17,888 nt of DNA from a bacterium (lineage in GTDB: Bacteria > CG03): the NCBI GenBank assembly GCA_013791675.1, contig VMTI01000210.1, positions 1-17,888 on the forward strand. Direction: 5' to 3'. Both the position numbers and the translations under genes were made by a program. Positions within the stretch are counted from its first letter, which is position 1, and each line of letters opens with the position of its first letter. Below the pieces are notes generated by a model. The model did not search any database, was not told the DNA's origin, and was given only the letters and a program-made list of their open reading frames with translations. Below, piece by piece: positions 1-6,392 of this stretch.

Positions 1-293
1 AACATCTGTCTGCTTAACGCCTGATCCTGATGATCCAGCTTAAACATTTGGGACAGTATATCCATAGCGCTTTTCTTTTCCGACTCTTTGATTTTATTAT
101 CCGCCTTAACAATCAGGGCCATAAAGGCGATGAGATTTGTAAAAACTATGTGTCCGCGATTGGCCGGGTTATGAAGTTCAGCGCCGGCGTCCGGATCCAT
201 CGCTCCGGCGATAAAATACCCCGCTACAGCGCCGATAGGCCCGCCGATAGCCCAACCTAATCCCGCCCCTATGAATTTTGACCAGTTTCCCAT
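1..293 (-). CDS. TerB/DjlA-like membrane-anchored protein, N-terminal part (cut by window edge)
   Basis: The reading frame starts at ATG 293 and stays open to base 1, giving 97 residues with no stop. Residues 8-30 form a glycine-zipper hydrophobic segment (GAGLGWAIGGPIGAV and onward). Around residues 49-97 is a helical segment, FTNLIAFMALIVKADNKIK, then SEKKSAMDILSQMF. This resembles the start of a TerB domain as found in DjlA-type and other membrane-anchored TerB proteins, where TerB may be followed by a J domain; any such domain lies outside the window. A good Shine-Dalgarno (GGGGGAG) lies just upstream and overlaps the end of the preceding 38-residue ORF, whose TAA abuts this ATG. Translational coupling is therefore likely. 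The family call rests on the glycine-rich N-terminus and the ADNKIxxSE pattern and is from memory; the biochemical role is unknown. Confidence 0.6.
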   Translation of the reverse strand, partial: MGNWSKFIGAGLGWAIGGPIGAVAGYFIAGAMDPDAGAELHNPANRGHIVFTNLIAFMALIVKADNKIKESEKKSAMDILSQMFKLDHQDQALSRQM

Positions 294-410
294 TTATCTC
301 CCCCTAACCGCTGATTGCCCTGCCCGGCAATAGCGCAAAGGGATTACATTTTGAAAACTATGTAAAACCGCCGGAAGCAGAGTTTTAATTTCATTTAATA
401 CTTTGGTCAT
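294..410 (-). CDS. Small ORF, 38 residues, coupled to the TerB-like gene
   Basis: ATG at 408-410 is preceded by an optimal Shine-Dalgarno (GGGAGG, then CGCAA, then ATG). The frame runs 38 codons to a TAA at 294-296 that directly abuts the ATG of the TerB-like gene. The peptide begins MTKVLNEIKTLLPAVLHSF, has an amphipathic-helix look in its first half, and ends in a basic tail, AGQSAVRGR. I recognise no family. The ribosome binding site, the candidate promoter just upstream and the exact abutment to the next gene argue that it is translated. It may be a small protein, or a leader peptide whose translation opens the hairpin at 309-335 that precedes the next gene's ribosome site. Nothing in the sequence decides between these. 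Confidence 0.45.
   Translation of the reverse strand: MTKVLNEIKTLLPAVLHSFQNVIPLRYCRAGQSAVRGR
309..335 (-). repeat. Stem-loop just upstream of the TerB-like gene's ribosome site
   Basis: CGCT-g-ATTGCC at 309-319 pairs with GGCAATAGCG at 326-335 (10 pairs, one bulged base, 6-nt loop). It lies inside the 38-residue ORF, immediately 5' in the transcript of the GGGGGAG ribosome site. There is no T-run, so a terminator is unlikely. A role in coupling translation of the two ORFs is an inference. Confidence 0.4.
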
Positions 411-420
411 TTGCGCCTCC

Positions 421-470
421 CTTGATACCAAACACACTGAATCGTATCAAGAATACGGCGTGAATGTAAA
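421..470 (-). promoter_or_regulatory. Candidate promoter and inverted-repeat operator for the small ORF and TerB-like gene
   Basis: On the minus strand a -35-like TTTACA (465-470) and a -10-like TACGAT (441-446) are 18 nt apart. A perfect 8-bp inverted repeat, CTTGATAC (421-428) and GTATCAAG (444-451) with a 15-nt spacer, overlaps the -10 and the predicted start point and ends against the Shine-Dalgarno. That position fits a repressor operator. If transcription starts further upstream it could instead form an RNA hairpin next to the ribosome site. Confidence 0.4.
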
Positions 471-496
471 GAGGAAATTATTCGTTTACATAACGC

Positions 497-515
497 GCTT
501 ATCCGTTAGATAAGC
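497..515 (-). terminator. Short stem-loop at the end of the first higBA operon
   Basis: GCTTATC (497-503) pairs perfectly with GATAAGC (509-515) across a 5-nt loop and touches the TAG stop of the antitoxin gene. It is in the right place for a terminator but lacks a following U-run, so it is only a weak candidate. Confidence 0.3.
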
Positions 516-805
516 TACGTCTTAAATTGAATATCCAGGCGTGTGCCGGTGCCGGCCGCAACTTTTTCTAACGTTTTAAGGCTGTATCCTAAATACTCCC
601 CTCTTTCAATCCTGGCTATAGCTGTCTGACTAGTGTGTATTTTTTTTGCTAATTGTTTTTGAGTCAAACCGCGTTTTATCCTTATCTGCGCAATTTTAAA
701 ACCTATCTGAAGTTTTTTGCCTTCTTCCGCGAAATATTTTTTAAAGTCTTTGTCTTTGAGTTCTTTCCGCAGAACTTCGTCTATAGTTAAAAGTTTCTTA
801 TTCAT
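515..805 (-). CDS. higA: HigA-type XRE antitoxin (module 1)
   Basis: A 96-residue DNA-binding antitoxin expected to neutralise the adjacent HigB-like toxin and to repress their shared promoter. A helix-turn-helix of the XRE/Cro class spans about residues 37-90: KIAQIRIKRGLTQKQLAKKI, then TSQTAIARIERGE. The N-terminal ~35 residues are charged and helical (KELKDKDFKKYFAEEGKK), a common place for toxin contact in this family. The ATG overlaps the toxin's last codons by 4 nt (802-805), and a purine-rich GGGGGG ribosome site lies inside the toxin gene. Toxin-first order is the hallmark of HigBA-type modules. The 8-bp palindrome at 1181-1198 is the expected operator. The family assignment is firm; the symbol is by analogy. 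Confidence 0.85.
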   Translation of the reverse strand: MNKKLLTIDEVLRKELKDKDFKKYFAEEGKKLQIGFKIAQIRIKRGLTQKQLAKKIHTSQTAIARIERGEYLGYSLKTLEKVAAGTGTRLDIQFKT

Positions 806-1161
806 TTGAATTCCCCCCTTTCATATCTGATTATAAAATCCCTCATCTTTTTTTCAGCATTGCTAATTTCCTGCTCCGGCACTGCTTGAGATTTCTTTTT
901 GAAAGCATGCAATAAAATAATATCCTTTTTCAAAAAGAAAAAATAAAAAATTCTTACATTTCCGTCCGCTACGCGAATTCGCAATTCCCTAAGTTTTCCT
1001 TTTATCTGAGCAGTATATGGGCGCCTTAAAGCGGCGCCCTTTTCTTGCAGGAAAACGATATATCTATATATTTTTGCCCGGTCCCGCTTATTTATTTCGC
1101 TTATAAAATCTCTTACCGGATAATCACCCCGCTGAGTTCTGTAAAAACTTATTTCATACAT
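802..1161 (-). CDS. higB: HigB/RelE-type toxin, phage Gp49-like family (module 1)
   Basis: A 119-residue RelE-superfamily protein of the Gp49-like/HigB branch; members are typically ribosome-dependent mRNA endonucleases. The diagnostic core is present: KGKLRELRIRVADGNVRIFYF, then FFLKKDIILLHAFKKKS, followed by an alternating acidic/basic C-terminal helix. Basic residues in the KLRELRIR and KKS segments match the positions where this family usually carries RNA-contacting or catalytic side chains. A GAGG ribosome site precedes ATG 1161, and a promoter with an embedded palindrome lies at 1177-1205. The second HigB in this window (5906-6247) shares the FFFxK-x-IILLH-x-F-x-KK core, so the two modules are related, though clearly diverged. 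Confidence 0.85.
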   Translation of the reverse strand: MYEISFYRTQRGDYPVRDFISEINKRDRAKIYRYIVFLQEKGAALRRPYTAQIKGKLRELRIRVADGNVRIFYFFFLKKDIILLHAFKKKSQAVPEQEISNAEKKMRDFIIRYERGEFK

Positions 1162-1176
1162 TTCAACCTCGCTTTA

Positions 1177-1205
1177 AGTGTATATCAAAGTTGATATATT
1201 GTCAA
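1177..1205 (-). promoter_or_regulatory. higBA module 1 promoter with palindromic operator
   Basis: On the minus strand, consensus -35 TTGACA (1200-1205) and -10 TACACT (1177-1182) are 17 nt apart. The spacer and the edge of the -10 hold a perfect palindrome, TATATCAA-AG-TTGATATA (1181-1198). This is the standard place for autorepression by the XRE antitoxin. Confidence 0.65.
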
Positions 1206-1220
1206 GTCACCGTCCCCGCG

Positions 1221-3170
1221 TTATTCGTAGCGCAGAGCTTCTATGGGGTTGAGAGCGGCGGCCTTATGAGCCGGCCATATACCGAAGGCCAGTCCCGTGG
1301 CCGCGGAAAAGAAAAACGCCAGCAGAATGCTGAAAAGGCTCACGCTCATCGACCATCCGGCGAAATGAGCGAGCACCATGGACACCGAGAAACCAAAAAG
1401 TATTCCCATGACGCCTCCCGTGAGGCAGATGACGATGGACTCTATGACAAATTGAAAAAGTATATCCTTGTCGTTGGCGCCAATCGCTTTTCTCAGCCCG
1501 ATTTCCCTCGTCCTTTCGGTGACGGACACCAGCATTATGTTCATTATGCCTATTCCGCCCACGAGCATGCTTATGAAAGCTATGGAGCCCAGCAGCCATG
1601 AAAAAGTTTTCATCGTCGCTGTCATGGCTTCCTGAATTTCAGCCATGTTCCTGATATCTATCGCGTCCTCTTTATCCTCCGGCAGAGAGTGCAGCCTTAT
1701 AAGAACTCTTTTCAATTCATTCTGCAGCGCCGACAATCCTTCCGCCGTCTCGCCCTGCACGTCTATATAATCCACATACTGCTTCCCCAGCAGCCGGTAC
1801 ATCGCCGTGTTGAGCGGAATTAATATTTCATCGTCTTTATCACGCCAGCCGGTGGCGCCCTTTGAGGGGAGCGTCCCTACAACGGTAAAACTCACCCTGT
1901 TTATTTTCACTTTCTTGCCGATGGGGTTTTCGTCGCCGAAAAGATTCTTTACGACAGTCTTTCCCAGAATCGCGATTTTTGGACGCGCCAGCGTCTCGGC
2001 GGCTGTAAAAAAACGCCCCGCGTCCGCATAACTTTCCTGCATCGCCTCATAAGGGGGCTCCACGCCTGTGATGCGCGTGTTCCAGTTTTTACTGCCGTAA
2101 ACAATCTGGGCGCGCCCTGAAACAATACCCGTAACATTCTTAACGCCTTTTATTTTTCTTATCACTTTCACATCGGCTTCATCAAATCTCGTGGGCGCTG
2201 ACTCGGATGCGATGCCGCCGCGGCGATGCCCCGGGCGCACCGTCAGAAGATTGGAGCCCAGAGACGCGAGATTTTTCTCCACATCCTTGCGCGCTCCTGT
2301 GCCGAGGGCAAGCATTGTTATCACGGACGCTACGCCGATCAGCACACCGAGAGCCGAAAGAAAAGAACGGCTCTTGTTGGAAAGCAGCGCCCTGACGGCC
2401 TGATAAAAATAATTCCGCACCCTTCCCAGCGTCAGAAGTTTATGAAATTTGAGTTCCGGCAGCGGCATTTCAGCATTGAGCTTTTTCACTTCACCGCTTT
2501 TTTTCACGTCCGAAACTATAAGGCCGTCCTTCAATGTTATTTTTCTTCCCGCGTAAGCGGCGATTTCATCTTCATGCGTCACCATGACAATTGTGATTCC
2601 TGTTTTATTCAAATCACTCAGGATTTTCATTATTTCCGCGGAAGACGCGGAGTCCAGATTGCCCGTGGGCTCATCGGCGAGAATAACTCTGGGATTTCTT
2701 ATCAGCGCCCGGGCGAGCGCCACTCTCTGCTGCTGGCCGCCGCTTAATTCATTCGGCATATGCGCCGCGCGGTCGGAGAGCCCCACCTTGCTGAGCAGTT
2801 CTTCGGGGGCGGAGCTTTTGTTTTTTGAGGCTTTTGACGCGTAAACAAGAGGCAGAGCCGCGTTATCGCGCGCCGATATTCTTGAAAGCAGGTTGAACAT
2901 CTGAAAAACAAACCCCAGCACCTCGTTGCGGATGGCGGCGAGTTTCTCCCCCGGCATATTAGCGGTGTTCATTCCCGCGAGAATATATTGTCCCTCGTCG
3001 GGGATATCCAGAAGCCCCATCAGATGAAGAAGCGTGGATTTACCGGAACCCGACGGGCCCATTATAGCGACAAACTCTCCTGAGTCTATGTCAACATCTA
3101 CGCCTTTGAGCGCCTTAACTTCTATATCGCCGATGCGGTATGTTTTTTTTATTCCCTGAAGTTTTATCAT
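1221..3170 (-). CDS. macB: MacB-like ABC exporter, fused ATPase and permease
   Basis: A 649-residue inner-membrane protein in which an N-terminal ABC ATPase is fused to a four-helix permease, the MacB arrangement and length. Visible ATPase motifs are Walker A GPSGSGKST (38-46), Q-loop Q90, signature LSGGQQQR (142-149), Walker B VILADEPTG (162-170) and H-loop H199. The first membrane helix follows at about residues 267-290, then a large periplasmic domain (about 295-520). Three C-terminal helices and the ending PIEALRYE are typical of the family. MacB-type proteins do not pump across the bilayer; they use ATP to drive a periplasmic adaptor and TolC and move macrolides, peptides or lipids out. 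The ATG directly abuts the stop of the adaptor gene. The substrate cannot be read from sequence. Confidence 0.92.
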   Translation of the reverse strand: MIKLQGIKKTYRIGDIEVKALKGVDVDIDSGEFVAIMGPSGSGKSTLLHLMGLLDIPDEGQYILAGMNTANMPGEKLAAIRNEVLGFVFQMFNLLSRISARDNAALPLVYASKASKNKSSAPEELLSKVGLSDRAAHMPNELSGGQQQRVALARALIRNPRVILADEPTGNLDSASSAEIMKILSDLNKTGITIVMVTHEDEIAAYAGRKITLKDGLIVSDVKKSGEVKKLNAEMPLPELKFHKLLTLGRVRNYFYQAVRALLSNKSRSFLSALGVLIGVASVITMLALGTGARKDVEKNLASLGSNLLTVRPGHRRGGIASESAPTRFDEADVKVIRKIKGVKNVTGIVSGRAQIVYGSKNWNTRITGVEPPYEAMQESYADAGRFFTAAETLARPKIAILGKTVVKNLFGDENPIGKKVKINRVSFTVVGTLPSKGATGWRDKDDEILIPLNTAMYRLLGKQYVDYIDVQGETAEGLSALQNELKRVLIRLHSLPEDKEDAIDIRNMAEIQEAMTATMKTFSWLLGSIAFISMLVGGIGIMNIMLVSVTERTREIGLRKAIGANDKDILFQFVIESIVICLTGGVMGILFGFSVSMVLAHFAGWSMSVSLFSILLAFFFSAATGLAFGIWPAHKAAALNPIEALRYE

Positions 3171-4106
3171 CTACCGGCGGCCGCCGCCTATTCCGGGAAT
3201 TCCGGCGGTTGTTCTGCGGGACCTTTGCGAGGACGGGCGGGACTCCATCGTCACCAATTCGCCTTCTTCAAGTCCGGATACTATCTCCACATTCACGCCG
3301 TCACTTATTCCTGTTGTTATATTCCGCCTCTTTATTTCGCCCGCGTCGTTTTTAATTGACACGAATTCTTTGGTTCCATATTTCTTAACGGCGGCGGCGG
3401 AAAGAATCAGGATATCGTTTTTTTCCTCAAGTTTGATGTCTATATTCGCGCTCATGCCCGAACGCAGCAGAGCGAGGCCCCCGGCGGGCGCTATCTTCAC
3501 CCTGTAAACCGTCACATTGTTTATCACTTCGGATTCATAGGCGATATGCTCTATGTTTCCACGCACCATGTCGGAGGGATACGCGTCCAGCAAAATTTCG
3601 GCGATCTGGCCTATTTTTAATTTTCCTATATCCGTCTCATCAACCTGCGCCTCTATTATAAGGCTGTCGGCCATCACAAGCAAAGCGTCGGAGGCACTCA
3701 CCGTCTGGCCGGGCTCAAAACTGCGCTTGATTATAAATCCTGAAATCGGGGCTATCACAGGCGTGGGCTTATAAACATCATTCCATTTCGCGACAGCGTC
3801 CGCGCCTTTCGCTCGGGCGGCGTCAAGCAGCGCCGCTCTGTCCTGGCTGCTCATCCACGACAGCACATCGCCCTTCTTCACCGTATCGCCTTCCGACACC
3901 AGTATCCTGTCAATCCTTCCGGAAAAAGGCGGCTTTATTTCAAGCCTGTTGCGGGGCCTGACAGTCCCGTTTGCCGAGACGCTTTTGGATATTCCGCCCC
4001 TGACAACTTTGTATTCCTGAGGCGTCACTTTTGCCCCGCCCCGCCTTAAAACAAAAAACATCAAAAGGCCCAGCACCGCAACCACAGCTATAATTTTTAT
4101 TTTCAT
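3171..4106 (-). CDS. Periplasmic adaptor (membrane fusion protein) of the MacA/HlyD family, short hairpin
   Basis: A 311-residue adaptor expected to link the MacB-like pump to the outer-membrane channel. Residues 5-20 are an uncleaved-type N-terminal anchor (IIAVVAVLGLLMFFVL). The first half of the biotinyl-lipoyl domain is IKPPFSGRIDRILVSEGDTV and the second is PTPVIAPISGFIIKRSFEPG. They are followed by a beta-barrel and a membrane-proximal domain. Only about 35 residues separate the two lipoyl halves, so the long coiled-coil hairpin of classical MacA is almost absent. The C-terminus ends in an unusual Arg/Ser/Gly tail. The start overlaps the tolC-like stop as ATGA (4103-4106), with GGGGAG upstream, and the stop abuts macB. 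An operon with both is certain. Full MacA is usually longer (about 370 residues). Confidence 0.88.
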   Translation of the reverse strand: MKIKIIAVVAVLGLLMFFVLRRGGAKVTPQEYKVVRGGISKSVSANGTVRPRNRLEIKPPFSGRIDRILVSEGDTVKKGDVLSWMSSQDRAALLDAARAKGADAVAKWNDVYKPTPVIAPISGFIIKRSFEPGQTVSASDALLVMADSLIIEAQVDETDIGKLKIGQIAEILLDAYPSDMVRGNIEHIAYESEVINNVTVYRVKIAPAGGLALLRSGMSANIDIKLEEKNDILILSAAAVKKYGTKEFVSIKNDAGEIKRRNITTGISDGVNVEIVSGLEEGELVTMESRPSSQRSRRTTAGIPGIGGGRR

Positions 4107-5365
4107 TTTATCTCCCCGAAAAGCTTATCGCCCAGAGCCTCAGCGCTGAAACGGCCGTAAACAGCCGCCAGAACGCTTTTCCTCATATTTATCATTTCCT
4201 TCTCTATGGCATCCCAATCCTCGTAACTCATCAGTCCGTTGAGGTACTTTTCTTTCGCTATGCGCGCGCGCTCAGAGGCGGCGGCAAAATATTTTTTTCT
4301 CACTTCCAGATTTTCGGCGGCGTCGATCATGGCAAAACGCGCCTCTTTTATGTCCCATAATATTCTTCTGCGGGTGTCACGGAGTTTCTCTTCCGAGGCC
4401 GTGGACGCTGACCGGGCTATTCGGGCGCCGAGCACATCTTTTCCGGACGATAAAAAAGGATAACTCAAAGACATCCCCGCGCTCCATGTGGCGGCGTCCA
4501 GCGGAAAAGATTCACCGTTTCTTCCCACTCTCGCCGATAATGATAAATCGGGATAGAAGTTTCCTTTAACGCTTTTTTCGGACTCCCGCACCGCGTCATA
4601 TTCATAAGAGGCCTGCAGGTATTCGGGATCCGCCGCGAGATAGACGGACGCTTCTTTTTGCGCAACGGCTGATGATTTTGCCGCAGGGAAACTGCTTTCA
4701 AGCGCGCCCTCAAGAGATGCGCCGCCCAGATTTTCTTCGCCCATAACGCGCGCAAGCTCAAGCTCCGCCATTTCCGCCGCGTGTTTCGCCGAAGAAAGTT
4801 CATAAACGGCTTCAAGGTAATCCGCGTCCGCGCGCAGGCTCGCGCCTATGTCCTCCCTTCCGGCCTCGTATCTGAGCTTGACCAGCTCCATGTTATTTTT
4901 TCTTCTTTCCGCGAATTGCACATTAAGAGCGACTGTTTCCGAAGACTTCAAAACCCCCGCGTAAGCCATTTTTAAATTATATACGGCTTCTCTTTTTGTA
5001 TTCCTATACGCGGCTTCCTTCGCTTTATAATTAAAATATTTTCTGCTGTAATCGGCGCGGGTGCTGAAACCCCTGAAAAGAGGCATACTCGCCGAAAGCC
5101 CCATGCTGTAACTGTCCTCTGAATTAGAGGTGTCGCTCCATGAAGCCGAGCCTGATAAGGACGGCAGAAATTCCAGAGCGGCGGACTTGTACTCAAGGCG
5201 GGACTGTTCAAGAGCTTTCGATGCGGCGAACAGAGCGCTGTTTTTTTCAAGGCCTTTTTTAAGTATCAAAGGCAAGCTGAGTTTTGCCGGCTCTGCCGCT
5301 CCGACAGAGAACGCCAGCGCCCACAAGCAAAAAGCGGAAAGAACATATTTTATTTTTCGTTTCAT
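4103..5365 (-). CDS. TolC-family outer-membrane efflux channel (ABC exporter operon)
   Basis: A 420-residue outer-membrane channel subunit. A signal peptide with a hydrophobic core (VLSAFCLWALAFSVGAA) is likely cleaved after about residue 23. Two similar halves, each with long alternating helices and an extracellular beta pair, match the OEP repeat. The first contains SLPLILKKGLEKNSALFAA and FLPSLSGSASWSDTSN, the second PEYLQASYEYDAV and FYPDLSLSARVGRNG. Length agrees with TolC-type proteins (about 420-490). It is the first gene of the operon and overlaps the adaptor by 4 nt. No strong Shine-Dalgarno precedes ATG 5365; the leader carries the TTTGTAACTT/CGCGTCTAA motif shared with the RND operon. 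Confidence 0.88.
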   Translation of the reverse strand: MKRKIKYVLSAFCLWALAFSVGAAEPAKLSLPLILKKGLEKNSALFAASKALEQSRLEYKSAALEFLPSLSGSASWSDTSNSEDSYSMGLSASMPLFRGFSTRADYSRKYFNYKAKEAAYRNTKREAVYNLKMAYAGVLKSSETVALNVQFAERRKNNMELVKLRYEAGREDIGASLRADADYLEAVYELSSAKHAAEMAELELARVMGEENLGGASLEGALESSFPAAKSSAVAQKEASVYLAADPEYLQASYEYDAVRESEKSVKGNFYPDLSLSARVGRNGESFPLDAATWSAGMSLSYPFLSSGKDVLGARIARSASTASEEKLRDTRRRILWDIKEARFAMIDAAENLEVRKKYFAAASERARIAKEKYLNGLMSYEDWDAIEKEMINMRKSVLAAVYGRFSAEALGDKLFGEIK

Positions 5366-5372
5366 ATAACCG

Positions 5373-5403
5373 TTAGACGCGCGAAAATTGAAAAAGTTAC
5401 AAA
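5373..5403 (-). promoter_or_regulatory. Leader motif of the ABC exporter operon, shared with the RND operon
   Basis: Read toward tolC, TTTGTAACTT (5394-5403) is followed after 12 nt by CGCGTCTAA (5373-5381), 7 nt before the ATG. The RND operon has the same two blocks 13 nt apart at 6339-6370. No good -10 is visible immediately upstream because the hairpin element abuts the motif. Co-regulation is an inference. Confidence 0.45.
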
Positions 5404-5513
5404 GAGGGGGTCAGGTCTTGCCCTTAGAGATTGCGAAGCAATCTCAAGGACTGAGTCCCGGAAATCTTTCAGATTTCTCGGGGCCTGTCCGCTTTGGGCG
5501 GGAAAGTTACAAA
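5393..5513. repeat. Multi-hairpin element flanked by 11-bp direct repeats
   Basis: AAAGTTACAAA occurs at 5393-5403 and 5503-5513 and brackets 99 bp of dense secondary structure. Three stems are visible: GAGATTGC-gaa-GCAATCTC (5427-5445); CCCG-GAAATCT-ttc-AGATTTC-t-CGGG (5457-5482); and CCGC/GCGG (5489-5501). The first 15 bases, GGGGGTCAGGTCTTG (5406-5420), equal the end of the inverted-repeat arm at 14194-14208. A degenerate partner, CAAGGACTGAGTCCC (5445-5459), matches its complement at 11 of 15 positions. It has no ORF and no T-run. It may be a small non-autonomous element with a target duplication, or a structured intergenic RNA. Confidence 0.6.
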
Positions 5514-5535
5514 ATCAAGCACCGTTTTCCTTTTT

Positions 5536-5853
5536 CTATACCGCAACTGCTTGCCGGGTTGTTTCGTGTTCCTTTTGCGCCCGGACCACTGCTAACCTCA
5601 GTCTATATCCAATGTGGAACAGCAAATTTTCTACAGTTTTAAGATTGGAGAAATTGCCTTCTTCTATCTTAGAAATATATTGCTGGGTTACATTCAGCTC
5701 TTTAGCAAGCTTAGCCTGAGATAATTGATGTTTGTTGCGATACTCAATAATTTTTTGAACAACTTTCGCCTTCTGTTTGATTAGGTCATAGCGTGATTCC
5801 AATTCAGAATCTTTTTTCATTTTCCTTTTTATGTAATCATCTACTTTTTTCAT
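5536..5853 (-). CDS. higA: HigA-type XRE antitoxin (module 2)
   Basis: A 105-residue antitoxin with an XRE helix-turn-helix at about residues 32-85 (VQKIIEYRNKHQLSQAKLAK, then LNVTQQYISKIEEGN). The N-terminal ~30 residues are charged and helical (DDYIKRKMKKDSELESRYD), as in HigA-like partners of Gp49-type toxins. A strong ribosome site (GAGGAGAAGG) precedes ATG 5853. It lies 52 nt downstream of its toxin rather than overlapping it as in module 1. It should bind both the toxin and the ACAAC/GTTGT palindrome in the shared promoter at 6273-6301. The C-terminus has a low-complexity polar tail (AQKEHETTRQAVAV) that may be dispensable. Confidence 0.85.
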   Translation of the reverse strand: MKKVDDYIKRKMKKDSELESRYDLIKQKAKVVQKIIEYRNKHQLSQAKLAKELNVTQQYISKIEEGNFSNLKTVENLLFHIGYRLRLAVVRAQKEHETTRQAVAV

Positions 5854-5905
5854 AGCCTTCTCCTCAATCTACTTTTAATTCTTCGCGCCTCTTTTTATCA
5901 CGGTG

Positions 5906-6247
5906 TTATTGTATTTTCAATTTTCTTTGCCGCGCAATTTCAATTTCTTTTTTAGGTGCTTTCTTTGTCTTTTTCACAAAACCATGCAATAAAATTATTT
6001 GCCGTTTATGGAAAAAGAAAAATAAAACCCTAATTTGCCCTTCTTTCCCTTTAAACCGTAATTCAAAAATTCCATCGCCAATAGGCGCTGTATGAGGAAA
6101 CCTCAACTCCGGGCCGAGCTGCTCAAGCAATTCTTTTTTATAAATAAATTTGTCCCAGCTGCTTGCATCTAATGAATCAATAAAATCTTCTATCGGCTTT
6201 TTGCCGGCTTCAGTTTCATAAAAAACGCATATATAATTTTTTCCCAT
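5906..6247 (-). CDS. higB: HigB/RelE-type toxin, phage Gp49-like family (module 2)
   Basis: A 113-residue toxin of the Gp49-like/HigB family, predicted to be a ribosome-dependent mRNA interferase. The C-terminal half holds the family core: GIFELRFKGKEGQIRVLFFF, then FHKRQIILLHGFVKKTKKAP and KKEIEIARQRK. The N-terminal helix pair (KKPIEDFIDSLDASSWDKF) is also typical. It has the same core as the toxin at 802-1161 but otherwise differs throughout, so these look like independent acquisitions of one family rather than a recent duplication. ATG 6247 has a modest AAAGGA about 10 nt upstream and sits downstream of a fully consensus promoter. Confidence 0.87.
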   Translation of the reverse strand: MGKNYICVFYETEAGKKPIEDFIDSLDASSWDKFIYKKELLEQLGPELRFPHTAPIGDGIFELRFKGKEGQIRVLFFFFHKRQIILLHGFVKKTKKAPKKEIEIARQRKLKIQ

Positions 6248-6272
6248 TGAATTCTAATCCTTTATCGATTGA

Positions 6273-6301
6273 ATTATACAACGTTTTAGTTGTGATGTCA
6301 A
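6273..6301 (-). promoter_or_regulatory. Consensus sigma70-type promoter of higBA module 2 with operator
   Basis: TTGACA (6296-6301) and TATAAT (6273-6278) on the minus strand are exactly 17 nt apart, a perfect consensus. The spacer holds an inverted repeat, ACAAC (6278-6282) and GTTGT (6289-6293), touching the -10. Such a strong promoter would need repression, which the antitoxin can supply. It is divergent from, and about 30 bp away from, the RND promoter. Confidence 0.75.
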
Positions 6302-6307
6302 TGCCTG

Positions 6308-6370
6308 TTGTCCCCATTTTTGCCTTTTTTGCTATACTTTTGTAACTTATGGGCGCGCTGACGCGTCTAA
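6308..6370 (+). promoter_or_regulatory. Promoter and leader of the RND efflux operon
   Basis: An extended -10, TGC-TATACT (6330-6338), is clear. The best -35 is TTGTCC (6308-6313) at a long 19-nt spacing. The leader carries TTTTGTAACTT (6338-6348), then 13 nt, then CGCGTCTAA (6362-6370). This matches the leader of the divergent ABC exporter operon. A GGAG ribosome site follows at 6386-6389. Confidence 0.55.
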
Positions 6371-6392
6371 TAGGGCAAGGAAAAAGGAGAAT

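Noticed and set aside
61..90. Apparent frameshift in the TerB-like gene
   Set aside because: It came from misreading one base on first pass; with the correct reverse complement the frame continues without a break.
30..260. Plus-strand 76-codon ORF at the left edge
   Set aside because: It is antisense to the TerB-like reading frame, which has a good ribosome site and a recognisable glycine-zipper N-terminus.
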